Source: JBASEY01 sp964404285
GTDB taxonomy: Bacteria; CSSED10-310
Assembly (NCBI GenBank): GCA_964404285.1
Contig: CAYOJK010000003.1
Location: 171,020 to 235,019 of the forward strand
Direction: 5' to 3'
DNA length: 64,000 nt
How positions within the stretch are numbered: position 1 is the stretch's first letter; every line of letters begins with the position of its first letter. Below the pieces are notes generated by a model. That model was given only the letters and a program-made list of their open reading frames with translations. It was not told where the DNA came from and made no database searches. This document shows positions 1 to 8,356 of this stretch, in pieces. Made by a program: the position numbers and the translations under genes.

Positions 1-462
1 AAATTTATAATAGATCAAGAACATGATAACAGGTCAAAACACATAGAAAGTCTGTTTTCTCTTAGGTCAAATTTAGGTACATTTTCTTTCTCTGAAGATT
101 GCAAAAAGTGCGTAAATACTAAGACTTTTAATTGGAACACACTGGAAAATACTCTTGTGACACTATCTCTTTGTATTGAGAAGAGCAGAAATATTTCCCA
201 TAAAATACAATTTCTTTTTGATTCTGGAGATTTCGGTATTCTGAGGATTACAGCATCCAAAGATTTATCAGGTATTTATATTTATTTGAATGGAAGCAGC
301 AGGTTAAAGAAAAAGATTTCAGAAAAGTTATCGTGTTTAAATAAAAATCTGTCAAATGTTATAAAAACTCCAATCAGGATAATGTGTTATGAAGAAAAAG
401 AAAATATTGGTGTCAACGACTTAAACGCCAATCACGGATTTGAAGACCATGCCAACGAATAA
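1..462 (+). CDS. 3' end of a SctP/FliK-like needle- or hook-length protein (partial)
   Basis: The reading frame is open from the first base of the window to the stop at 460-462, so this is the C-terminal 153 residues of a gene that starts outside. The last ~100 residues have the alternating strand/helix look of the FliK/SctP C-terminal domain: a stretch around DSGDFGILRITA, then IYIYLNG, then a helix ending in LNKNLSN. The position supports this, because SctP stands directly before SctQ-R-S-T in many type III secretion operons. Its stop overlaps the next gene. No motif is diagnostic, so the assignment rests mainly on context. It could instead be an unrelated secretion-system accessory protein. 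Confidence 0.4.
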   Translation, partial: KFIIDQEHDNRSKHIESLFSLRSNLGTFSFSEDCKKCVNTKTFNWNTLENTLVTLSLCIEKSRNISHKIQFLFDSGDFGILRITASKDLSGIYIYLNGSSRLKKKISEKLSCLNKNLSNVIKTPIRIMCYEEKENIGVNDLNANHGFEDHANE

Positions 463-2005
463 TAACATCGTTAGTCTTGATCAGGATTTAAATGCTCGGA
501 ATGTCTGTAAATATATAAAACCGATTTTGCCTTATTATTCAGCTGAATTAGCTGAACAAAAAAGCCGAGCGCTCCAAGTATTATATTCTTTCAAAGAATT
601 TACCCAAGCATCGGATGAAATAAAGAAAAAGGCGTATAAATGTTTAAAACTGCCCACCGATCCTATGCCTATTTATACGGTTGTGTGCTCGGCAAATGGA
701 AAAAATTGGTGCAGCATCGATCTCTTTCCGGGAAAACATTATATTGTTGGTAGAAGTAAAAAATCTGATATCGTATTAAATGATCCAAAAGTCAGTGGTT
801 TGCATTGTATTTTGAAAATAGATGATCTTGGTCGTCTATTTATTATGGATGCTGCCAGTCAGAATGGAACGTATCTGGACGGATTGCCGATTCAACCACA
901 AAAAAGTAGTTCTTTTTCGCTTTCGTCTACAATTAGGACGGGTTCCACTGAATGGAAATTTTCGCGTAGCTGGAAAAGACTTAATGATGAAATTCAAGAC
1001 AGTTTTTCTCTGATTTTTAAAGTAAAATCAGAAAAATCATCTGCTTTTCAGCGCCATAAATGTATAGTGAAAGACACCAAGAACGAACAGTCTTTTTATA
1101 TTTATATTTCTTTGCCGGATGCTCATGAGTTGTTGCTGAAATATTTTGGGTTGCCTCCGATGCTAACAGCCTGTGTATCACTACCTGATCAATTACTTTC
1201 CGAGTGGAAAACGATTTATATTGAATCTTTAATTGATAGTATCAATATGGTTTTCAAAGACCTTTTCCAATTAGAGTATTTAAAAGAAGAGTATCAGATT
1301 TTGGATAACCTCATCCAATGCGACCTGGTGATCGATAACATCCTGCAACAGTATATAATTACAATTTTGATCGATCCTGTAACTTTTTCTGATTATAGCG
1401 ATTTTTATAACAATCATATTTTGACATTATCAAAGCCTGTATTTCCAGACGGCTTAGAATCTCTAGCTATCACTTTTCGTTGCACTTCGCGGTGTATTGT
1501 TTTTAATTTGTCTCAATTTAAAAAACTGAAAAAAGGGGATGTTTTACTTCCCGGATGGAATGTTCGAAAAACCTTCATAGAGAATAGATCGAGCTCGTTC
1601 ATTTATCTTTCTGTAACAGGCAAAGAGAAATGCCGGCAAGTTATGGAATGCGATTGTTGCTTTATTGAGGACAAAGTATTGTTACGAACCAATGAGTTAA
1701 GTATCAATAATAAGGAGAATAAAATGAATCAGTCTGATAAAGAGGTGATATCTTTGTGCGAAACACGATTTTTGGATTTAAGTTCTGAACCTATTGTTTC
1801 GATGAAAATAGAAATCGGACGTTTAGAGCTTACACTCGAACAAGTATCTCATCTGAAGCCGGGGATTTTATTATCTGTTGAGAGAAAAATTGAGGATCCT
1901 GTGGATATTTTGGTAGGTGACCGAGTAGTTGGAACAGGCCGATTAATACAAATTCATGATGAATATGGAGTTGAAATAGTCTCATGGAAGGAATTGAAAC
2001 AATGA
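449..2005 (+). CDS. sctQ: Type III secretion C-ring protein SctQ with N-terminal FHA domain
   Basis: This 518-residue protein combines two modules. Around residues 75-160 is a forkhead-associated domain, which binds phosphothreonine peptides; the conserved GRS, SGLH and NGT elements are all visible. The C-terminal ~70 residues form a SpoA (FliN/SctQ) domain, with MKIEIGRLELTLEQVSHL and a closing VEIVSW. A second, weaker SpoA-like segment lies near residues 365-410. SctQ/FliM/FliN proteins build the cytoplasmic sorting platform below the export gate. Canonical SctQ is ~300-350 residues, so the FHA module plus linker explains the excess length. I prefer the ATG at 449 over a TTG at 440. The stop overlaps the next ATG, which implies translational coupling. 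Confidence 0.8.
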   Translation: MPTNNNIVSLDQDLNARNVCKYIKPILPYYSAELAEQKSRALQVLYSFKEFTQASDEIKKKAYKCLKLPTDPMPIYTVVCSANGKNWCSIDLFPGKHYIVGRSKKSDIVLNDPKVSGLHCILKIDDLGRLFIMDAASQNGTYLDGLPIQPQKSSSFSLSSTIRTGSTEWKFSRSWKRLNDEIQDSFSLIFKVKSEKSSAFQRHKCIVKDTKNEQSFYIYISLPDAHELLLKYFGLPPMLTACVSLPDQLLSEWKTIYIESLIDSINMVFKDLFQLEYLKEEYQILDNLIQCDLVIDNILQQYIITILIDPVTFSDYSDFYNNHILTLSKPVFPDGLESLAITFRCTSRCIVFNLSQFKKLKKGDVLLPGWNVRKTFIENRSSSFIYLSVTGKEKCRQVMECDCCFIEDKVLLRTNELSINNKENKMNQSDKEVISLCETRFLDLSSEPIVSMKIEIGRLELTLEQVSHLKPGILLSVERKIEDPVDILVGDRVVGTGRLIQIHDEYGVEIVSWKELKQ

Positions 2006-2304
2006 CTTTGCAGGCTGTGAAAATCGTTTTTTTAACATTGGGAATGGTTGCCCTGGCAATCTGGTTCATTCGAGTGATCATGGCGGGCAAAATAAACATT
2101 TCAAATCAGAAAGAATCACTTATAGAGATAATAGATAGAAAAAAAATTATGACCAAGGTGGAATTAGTTGCTATTTCTTTCGAAAAGCAAAAAATTCTAA
2201 TGAGTATTACTGGTGACACTGTCAAGGTTTTAACGAGCTTGCCTGCTGTTCAATTTGACAGCCAGTCGGAATGTCAAACATTTGAAGTAAAGGAGTGTCG
2301 ATAA
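2002..2304 (+). CDS. FliO-like single-pass membrane protein of the export gate
   Basis: A 100-residue protein with one N-terminal membrane segment (about residues 5-25) followed by a small cytoplasmic domain with the FliO pattern: a strand ending IEIIDRKKI, then KVELVAISF and ILMSITGDTVKVLTSLP. FliO is a chaperone for assembly of the FliP ring in flagella. The ATG at 2002 overlaps the sctQ stop (2003-2005) and has an AAGGA at 1988-1992. Its stop overlaps the sctR ATG. The location immediately before the SctR gene matches fliO-fliP order. The sequence is divergent, so the assignment relies on topology, domain pattern and position. Confidence 0.6.
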   Translation: MTLQAVKIVFLTLGMVALAIWFIRVIMAGKINISNQKESLIEIIDRKKIMTKVELVAISFEKQKILMSITGDTVKVLTSLPAVQFDSQSECQTFEVKECR

Positions 2305-2972
2305 TGTTTGGTGATGCATTTATCAATCAACCATTTATGGCAATAATCTCCTTTGCATTTCTTTCTATGATTCCTTTTTTCTTTGTTACCGCTACATCTT
2401 TTATCAAACTGACAGCCGTTTTCTCGATAATGAGATCTGCCCTGGGAACACCTCAGATACCACCGAATATAGTAATCACAGGTTTAGCTCTTGTTTTAAC
2501 AGGGATTATCATGATGCCGGTGGGTATGGAGATTCAGCTTCAATGTGCTCAAAATGGAATTCATTGGAATAATTTTCATGAGCAGAAAACGGATGCTGAA
2601 AGTCTCGAGGTTCTTTGGAGTTGTATAAAAAGTCCTGTTTCAACTTTTTTAAGTCGTCATATTCATGAGAAAGAGTGGGTCATGGTGCGAGAAATGGCTT
2701 GCGAATTCAGGGGTTCTGACTTGAGTCACGAGAACATTTTTATTTTGATGGCAGCTTTTATTTTATCTGAATTAAAGGAAGCTTTTCAGATTGGATTTTT
2801 AATTTTTTTACCGTTTATCGTTATTGATATGATCGTAGCAAATATTCTGCAATCATTGGGAATGGTTATGCTATCGCCATCGACTATTTCGTTACCCTTC
2901 AAGCTTTTGTTGTTTGTGCTTGCTGATGGTTGGTATTTGATTGTTGAAGGATTGCTTTCGGGATATTTATAG
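2304..2972 (+). CDS. sctR: Type III secretion export gate protein SctR (FliP family)
   Basis: SctR/FliP proteins form the core of the export gate in the inner membrane. The protein has ~222 residues and four predicted membrane segments. It shows the family blocks FIKLTAVFSIMRSALGTPQIPP near the N-terminus and a C-terminal block with LPFIVIDMIVANILQSLGM, SPSTISLPFKLLLFVLADGW. The VAN-x-L-x-S-LGM wording is closer to injectisome SctR than to flagellar FliP, though the two are hard to separate by eye. The ATG at 2304 overlaps the previous stop as TAATG and has AGGAG at 2291-2295. An upstream GTG at 2295 overlaps that ribosome site and is unlikely. Confidence 0.9.
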   Translation: MFGDAFINQPFMAIISFAFLSMIPFFFVTATSFIKLTAVFSIMRSALGTPQIPPNIVITGLALVLTGIIMMPVGMEIQLQCAQNGIHWNNFHEQKTDAESLEVLWSCIKSPVSTFLSRHIHEKEWVMVREMACEFRGSDLSHENIFILMAAFILSELKEAFQIGFLIFLPFIVIDMIVANILQSLGMVMLSPSTISLPFKLLLFVLADGWYLIVEGLLSGYL

Positions 2973-2982
2973 GGTGATCAAT

Positions 2983-3261
2983 ATGGAAGATGTGATAATT
3001 TCTGCTTTACGAGAAGCGATTTGTGTAACTTGTTATGCTTCATTACCCGCTCTCGTTATAGCTTTAATGGTAGGATTGGGTATCAGTTTATTTCAGGCTA
3101 TTACTCAAATTCAAGAGCAAACACTGTCTTACATACCCAAAATTCTTTGCGTATTTCTAGTTTTGATGATGTCCGCAAACTGGATGATGCAAATTGTGGT
3201 TCGTTTTGCGGAGAAAATCTTTTCTGAATTCGAATCGCTTATAGGTTTGAGCGGATGGTAA
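2983..3261 (+). CDS. sctS: Type III secretion export gate protein SctS (FliQ family)
   Basis: A 92-residue protein with two membrane hairpin segments, the usual length of SctS/FliQ. Family features include LPALVIALMVGLGISLFQA followed by the QIQEQTLSYIPK loop, which is highly conserved among FliQ/SctS proteins. It joins SctR and SctT in the helical export gate complex. The ATG at 2983 is chosen over an upstream in-frame start at 2941, which would overlap sctR and lacks a ribosome site. Its stop overlaps the sctT start codon. Confidence 0.9.
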   Translation: MEDVIISALREAICVTCYASLPALVIALMVGLGISLFQAITQIQEQTLSYIPKILCVFLVLMMSANWMMQIVVRFAEKIFSEFESLIGLSGW

Positions 3262-4007
3262 TCGATCTGGATTATGTGCGGTTATTGTGTTTGATATTGG
3301 CTAGAATAGTTCCTGTATGTACTTTTTCTCCGGCATTAGGAGCCAGATTATTTGATGTGAAGTCTAGATTGGGAATTGCGATAGTTCTGGCAGTGGCAAT
3401 GTCATCGGCCTTCAGTCCTATAGAGATTTCAGATTTCGGGGCTTCGCTAATTCTGCAACTGATAGTTGGAATAGTGTTAGCATTATTTTCAGCCGTCCCA
3501 TTTTATGCGATTCAATCAATAGGTGAATGGATAGATTTACACAGAGGTGAAACTCTATCATCGGTTTTAATCCCACATATGGAATCCAGGGCATCAGCTT
3601 TGGGTCGATTATATTTATTGTTCTCTGTCGCCATATTTTTTGCGTCTAATGGCCATTTGACGCTTATATCCGAGCTGATGACAAGTTTCCAAATCATTCC
3701 AATTTATCATGGAAGCTGGGATAAAGGGTTTTATTTTCGGAATTTACCGGGAATGAATGAGTGGAGTCGGCAGATAGGTGATTTGTTTTTCGTTGCTGTA
3801 AAATTTGCCATACCGACAGTGTTTTGTCTTTGGATAACGGATATTGTTCTAGGCATTTTGAATCGGACAGCTCCATCATTACAGGTGTTTTTTCTAGGGC
3901 TTCCATTAAAAATGTGGGTGGGTATAGCGGTAACTGGGCTTGTGATAGGGTTAAGTGTTGAGTCAATGACGAAATATATTCTTATGTCTGTAGCGTTGTT
4001 TACTTGA
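3255..4007 (+). CDS. sctT: Type III secretion export gate protein SctT (FliR family)
   Basis: This 250-residue protein has about six membrane segments and the SctT/FliR layout: RIVPVCTFSPALGARLFDVKSR near the N-terminus, then a conserved central region FYAIQSIGEWIDLHRG, and C-terminal APSLQVFFLGLPLKMWVG. SctT closes the SctR-S-T gate. The ATG overlaps the sctS stop. The expected next genes (SctU/FlhB, SctV/FlhA) are not found; clpX follows instead, so the remainder of the apparatus must be encoded elsewhere. Confidence 0.9.
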   Translation: MVIDLDYVRLLCLILARIVPVCTFSPALGARLFDVKSRLGIAIVLAVAMSSAFSPIEISDFGASLILQLIVGIVLALFSAVPFYAIQSIGEWIDLHRGETLSSVLIPHMESRASALGRLYLLFSVAIFFASNGHLTLISELMTSFQIIPIYHGSWDKGFYFRNLPGMNEWSRQIGDLFFVAVKFAIPTVFCLWITDIVLGILNRTAPSLQVFFLGLPLKMWVGIAVTGLVIGLSVESMTKYILMSVALFT

Positions 4008-4050
4008 CGAAACTCTTTTGAAAAATTACAGTATATCAGCAGGTTTCGAT

Positions 4051-4065
4051 AAGGAGGCTGGATTG
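4051..4065 (+). promoter_or_regulatory. Ribosome binding site that sets the clpX TTG start
   Basis: AAGGAGG at 4051-4057 sits five bases before TTG at 4063. It gives a protein beginning MAREEINLHHRCSFC, which is how ClpX proteins usually begin. A longer frame from TTG at 4018 has no comparable site. Confidence 0.75.
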
Positions 4066-5319
4066 GCGCGGGAAGAGATTAATTTACATCATCGATGTTC
4101 ATTTTGTGGCAGGTCACAAAATGAAATTCGCACCTTAATTGCTGGTCCTCGCGTTTATATTTGCAACGAATGTGTTGACCAGTGTAATCGGATGCTTCAG
4201 GAAGGTAGGAAAATTATTGATGATGAGTTTTTGTCGGATAATTTTGAGTTGCCGACGCCCAAAGAAATCAAAGCCTACCTCGACAGATATGTAATTGGTC
4301 AAGACAGAGCTAAAAAGTTATTAGCAGTCGCAGTTTATAGCCATTATAGACGAATTGCTCACGCATCTGAAAATACGGAAGAATCAGAAAATTATGTTCG
4401 TCTGGAAAAGTCAAATATACTGCTATTAGGCCCTACAGGGTCTGGAAAAACCTTATTAGCTCAAACGTTAGCGCGCTTTTTGAAAGTTCCATTTATTGTT
4501 GCAGATGCTACGACTCTTACGGAGGCGGGCTATGTTGGTGAGGATGTTGAAACAATAATTCAAAAGCTGTTATTAGCTGCGAATATGAATATTGAGAAAG
4601 CCCAACGAGGTATAATTTATATTGATGAAATAGATAAGATAACTCGTAAATCTGAGAATCCTTCAATTACACGAGATGTCTCTGGTGAAGGGGTTCAGCA
4701 GGCTTTATTGAAAATCCTTGAAGGGACAGTTGCTCACGTGCCGCCTCAAGGGGGACGAAAACATCCCAGCCAGGAAACCATACCTGTGGACACATCTGAA
4801 ATTCTATTTATTGTAGGTGGCGCGTTTATTGGTTTACGGGAGATTATAAGTCAGCGTATTAATTTAAAACGACTTGGATTTGGAGTAGAATCACAGATGG
4901 TGCACACACAATCCAATGAGATTCTAGCTCAAGTCCAGCCGCAAGATCTGATAAAATATGGTTTGATTCCTGAGTTTGTTGGCCGTTTACCGATTGTGGC
5001 GACATTGAATGAGTTAACTGAGGATGATTTGATAAGAATTTTAACTGAACCAAAGAATTCAATAGTCAAGCAATATGAGACGATGTTTCGTTTTGAAGGC
5101 TCTAAGTTAACGATAACATCGGAAGCTATTAAGGCAATTGCCGAGGAGGCGAAAGCGCGAAAAACTGGTGCGCGAGGCTTGAGGTCGATTTTTGAAAATA
5201 TTATGTTGGATATTATGTTTGATCTTCCATCAATGACAGGTCTTCGCGAATGCTCGATTACGGAGGATGTGGTCCTTAAGGGTGACGATCCGATAACGAT
5301 TTTTGAGAAGACCGGTTAA
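4063..5319 (+). CDS. clpX: ATP-dependent Clp protease ATP-binding subunit ClpX
   Basis: ClpX is the AAA+ unfoldase that feeds substrates to ClpP. From the TTG start it has 418 residues, the family norm. A four-cysteine zinc finger is seen at residues ~12, 15, 34 and 37. Walker A (GPTGSGKT) follows near residue 123 and Walker B (IIYIDEIDK) near 190. The substrate loop GYVGEDVE and the C-terminal small domain with TGARGLRSI are also present. No clpP lies beside it. The gene starts only ~55 bases after sctT with no clear promoter between, so it may be read through from the secretion operon. Whether it serves the secretion system is not shown by the sequence. Confidence 0.95.
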   Translation: MAREEINLHHRCSFCGRSQNEIRTLIAGPRVYICNECVDQCNRMLQEGRKIIDDEFLSDNFELPTPKEIKAYLDRYVIGQDRAKKLLAVAVYSHYRRIAHASENTEESENYVRLEKSNILLLGPTGSGKTLLAQTLARFLKVPFIVADATTLTEAGYVGEDVETIIQKLLLAANMNIEKAQRGIIYIDEIDKITRKSENPSITRDVSGEGVQQALLKILEGTVAHVPPQGGRKHPSQETIPVDTSEILFIVGGAFIGLREIISQRINLKRLGFGVESQMVHTQSNEILAQVQPQDLIKYGLIPEFVGRLPIVATLNELTEDDLIRILTEPKNSIVKQYETMFRFEGSKLTITSEAIKAIAEEAKARKTGARGLRSIFENIMLDIMFDLPSMTGLRECSITEDVVLKGDDPITIFEKTG

Positions 5320-5363
5320 TCAAAGGTTTTCATTGTGTTTACCGTTTTCAAAGGTTTAAATAG

Positions 5364-5393
5364 TTCAAAGAATGTGTTACAATATGGTATAAT
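5364..5393 (+). promoter_or_regulatory. Predicted sigma-70 promoter of the pil operon
   Basis: A perfect TATAAT at 5388-5393 is preceded by TTCAAA (four of six matches to TTGACA) at 5364-5369 with an 18-base spacer. It lies in the only gap before pilB. Confidence 0.55.
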
Positions 5394-5416
5394 TTGTCCT
5401 GAGGATGGTATCGAAA

Positions 5417-7234
5417 ATGAGTGAACGATTAGGCGAAATATTAGTACGGGAAGGGCTTATTACCCCGGAACAGCTAGAAGAAGCACTGAAATATCAAGGA
5501 AAGCATGGTGGCAGGCTCGGAAGTGCGATTGTAAAATTAAAATTTGCTGCTGAAGAGGATGTAACAGATATTTTATCGGAGCAGTTCAGTGTTCCTTCGA
5601 TAAATTTGGGTAGCTTTGATATTGAGAAATCTGTTTTAAAGCTGATCCCAGCGGAAGTTGCTCGAAAATATATGCTTATACCTATTAGCAGAACCGGAGC
5701 ATCGTTGACACTGGCAATGGCGGATCCTTCTAATGTCTTTGCGCAAGACGACATTAAATTTATGACGGGTTACCATGTTGAACCGGTAGTCGCTTCTGAG
5801 GATGCGATAGCACGCTCAATCGAAAAATATTACGGGTCCGGAAAAAGTCTGACGGTATCTTCAACTGAAATTGATATGCATAGCGATGACCGGGCTCATT
5901 ATTCAGATGATTATGACGATTTTGATGGTGACTCTGTCCAGCTTGAAGAAGGTATGGCCGAATTTATCAATGTTGATGACTTCGATGATCTGGTTTCTGG
6001 AGCCGTAGATGAATTAGAAGTTGTTGACGAAGATGAATCTGACGCCATCGTATCGGTAGAGGATCTTGAAGCGCCTATTGTCAAGTTGGTCAACGGTATT
6101 TTGATTAAAGCGATCAATATGGGTGTTTCCGACGTTCATTTTGAACCATACGAGAAATCATTTCGTGTCAGGACACGTCTGGATGGTGTTTTACGTAAAG
6201 AATTAGGACTACCGTTAAAAATCAAAGATGCAGTTACATCTCGTGTCAAAATTATGGCTAATTTGGATATATCAGAACGGCGTTTGCCACAAGATGGACG
6301 AATCAAAATGCGGCTTGGTCCAAAACGTGAAATAGATTTCAGGGTTTCAACTTTGCCGACGCTATTTGGGGAAAAGGTCGTTTTGCGTCTTTTGGATAAA
6401 ACCAACTTACAGACTGATATGACCCAATTAGGTTTTGGCGAACGACAATTAGCCGAGTTTCAGGAAGCTATCCATAAGCCATATGGCATGTGCTTGGTAA
6501 CTGGACCAACAGGGTCAGGAAAAACAACGACGCTTTATTCCGCTTTAACTCAGTTGAACAGTATAAGCGATAACATAATGACAGCAGAGGACCCGGTTGA
6601 ATATAACTTGATGGGAATCAATCAGGTTCAAATGCATGATGCTATCGGATTGAATTTCGCTGCAGCGCTTCGTTCTTTTCTACGACAGGATCCTGATATC
6701 ATAATGGTCGGAGAAATTCGCGATTATGAGACGGCGGAAACTGCAATTAAGGCGGCATTGACAGGACATATGGTTTTATCCACTATTCATACAAACGACG
6801 CCCCAACAACAATAAATAGGTTGTTGAATATGGGAGTTGAACCCTTCCTTGTGGCTTCGTCGGTTATTTCGATCGTCGCTCAACGTTTAGCTAGGACATT
6901 ATGCCCTAAATGTGCAGAACCTGTTCAAATTCCCCATGAAGCTTTATTGCATATCGGTTTTAGTGAAAATGAAATCGGATCTTTTGATGTCAAAAAAGGT
7001 CGTGGTTGTCCGTATTGTTCTCATACTGGATACAAAGGGCGCGTAGCGCTTTTTGAAGTATTGACAATAACTGATGAAATTCGCGAGCTGGTTCTTCGTG
7101 GAGCTTCTGCGATGGAAATCCGGGAAACTGCCGTTGCTTTGGGAATGCAGACATTACGTCTTTCCGGGTTAGAGAAAATCAGAGAAGGTCGAACAACTGT
7201 TGAGGAAATAGTTCGCGTCACTTATGGAAATTAG
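5417..7234 (+). CDS. pilB: Type IV pilus assembly ATPase PilB
   Basis: PilB drives pilus extension from the cytoplasmic face. The 605-residue protein starts with the MshEN-type N-terminal domain (LGEILVREGLITPEQLEEAL), has an acidic linker near residues 155-215, then the secretion ATPase domain. That domain has Walker A GPTGSGKTT near residue 361, Asp box, Walker B DIIMVGEIRD and His box LSTIHTNDAP. A C-terminal four-cysteine zinc module (CPKC and CPYC) is typical of PilB and GspE. ATG 5417 is chosen over ATG 5405, because GAGG at 5401-5404 leaves no spacer for the latter. The acidic linker is unusually long, but this family tolerates such inserts. Together with pilT and pilC it forms a pilus motor set. 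Confidence 0.95.
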   Translation: MSERLGEILVREGLITPEQLEEALKYQGKHGGRLGSAIVKLKFAAEEDVTDILSEQFSVPSINLGSFDIEKSVLKLIPAEVARKYMLIPISRTGASLTLAMADPSNVFAQDDIKFMTGYHVEPVVASEDAIARSIEKYYGSGKSLTVSSTEIDMHSDDRAHYSDDYDDFDGDSVQLEEGMAEFINVDDFDDLVSGAVDELEVVDEDESDAIVSVEDLEAPIVKLVNGILIKAINMGVSDVHFEPYEKSFRVRTRLDGVLRKELGLPLKIKDAVTSRVKIMANLDISERRLPQDGRIKMRLGPKREIDFRVSTLPTLFGEKVVLRLLDKTNLQTDMTQLGFGERQLAEFQEAIHKPYGMCLVTGPTGSGKTTTLYSALTQLNSISDNIMTAEDPVEYNLMGINQVQMHDAIGLNFAAALRSFLRQDPDIIMVGEIRDYETAETAIKAALTGHMVLSTIHTNDAPTTINRLLNMGVEPFLVASSVISIVAQRLARTLCPKCAEPVQIPHEALLHIGFSENEIGSFDVKKGRGCPYCSHTGYKGRVALFEVLTITDEIRELVLRGASAMEIRETAVALGMQTLRLSGLEKIREGRTTVEEIVRVTYGN

Positions 7235-7246
7235 TTGAGGTATTCA

Positions 7247-8353
7247 ATGGCTGCTGTTTCTATGCCCAATTTGTTGAAAATCATGGTTGATAAGCAGGCT
7301 ACTGACCTGCATATAACAACCGGAACCCCGCCACAAATTCGTATACATGGATTGCTGACACCGATAAAAGATATACCACCGCTTACTCCAAAAGAAACAA
7401 AACAATTGGCGTATTCAGTTTTAACGGATACGCAAAAACACATTTTTGAAGAGCAGAAAGAGTTGGATTTTTCTTTTGGTGTTCGTGGGTTAAGCCGTTT
7501 TCGAGCAAATATTTATAGTCAAAGATCAGCCGTAGCAATTGCAGTTCGTACCATTCCGTTTAGAATTTTGAGTTTTGAAGAATTGGGCTTGCCTAAGGTA
7601 ACAAAAGATTTTTGCAAGAAACCCAAAGGACTAATTTTGATTACTGGACCGACTGGATGTGGCAAATCAACGACTCTTGCCGCTATTATCGATAAAATTA
7701 ATAGGGAATACCAAAAACACATTGTTACCATTGAAGACCCTATTGAATATCTCCACCACCACCACAGTTGTGTTGTAAACCAACGAGAATTATATGCTGA
7801 TACTCATTCTTTCGCCGCTGCACTGAAGTCCGTTCTTAGACAGGACCCTGATGTCATTCTCATTGGAGAAATGAGAGATTTAGAAACGATTGAATCTGCC
7901 CTTCGTTGTGCAGAAACAGGTCACCTTACATTTGCTACACTGCACACTAACTCTGCAGTACAAACGATTAACAGGATTATTGATGTGTTTCCTGCGCATC
8001 AACAATCTCAAATACGGGCTCAATTATCTTTCATTCTTGAAGGAATAGTTTGCCAATCGTTGATTCCAAGGCGTGACGGACAAGGGCGTGTTCTGGCAGC
8101 CGAAGTTTTGGTGCCTAATGATGCTATTCGCAACTTGATTCGTGAAGATAAAATTCATCAAATATATTCGAGTATGCAAACAGGACAATCTACGTTTCAT
8201 ATGTCCACTATGAATCAGTCATTAGCAGAATTGTATTTAAAAAGAAGAATTAGCTTAAGTGAAGCGATGGGCAATTCAACTAAGCCACAAGAGCTTGAAC
8301 AAATTATTGCCAAAGCTGGGTCAATAAGACCTCAAAATCTTTCAAGGGGGTAA
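7247..8353 (+). CDS. pilT: Type IV pilus retraction ATPase PilT
   Basis: PilT powers pilus retraction and twitching motility. The 368-residue protein begins MAAVSMPNLLKIMVDKQATDLH, with the DLHIT motif of PilT. It carries Walker A GPTGCGKST near residue 133, Walker B DVILIGEMRD and the AIRNLIRE motif near the C-terminus that marks PilT rather than PilB. The ATG at 7247 has TTGAGG six bases upstream, so it is preferred to the TTG at 7235 inside that site. It sits 12 bases after pilB and just before pilC. Confidence 0.95.
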   Translation: MAAVSMPNLLKIMVDKQATDLHITTGTPPQIRIHGLLTPIKDIPPLTPKETKQLAYSVLTDTQKHIFEEQKELDFSFGVRGLSRFRANIYSQRSAVAIAVRTIPFRILSFEELGLPKVTKDFCKKPKGLILITGPTGCGKSTTLAAIIDKINREYQKHIVTIEDPIEYLHHHHSCVVNQRELYADTHSFAAALKSVLRQDPDVILIGEMRDLETIESALRCAETGHLTFATLHTNSAVQTINRIIDVFPAHQQSQIRAQLSFILEGIVCQSLIPRRDGQGRVLAAEVLVPNDAIRNLIREDKIHQIYSSMQTGQSTFHMSTMNQSLAELYLKRRISLSEAMGNSTKPQELEQIIAKAGSIRPQNLSRG

Positions 8354-8356
8354 TCC

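Noticed and set aside
1..4007. Flagellar operon instead of a type III secretion operon
   Set aside because: No flagellar structural gene (hook, rod, flagellin, motor) is seen, gene order is SctP-Q-R-S-T-like, and SctR has injectisome-like wording. A flagellar relative cannot be fully excluded.
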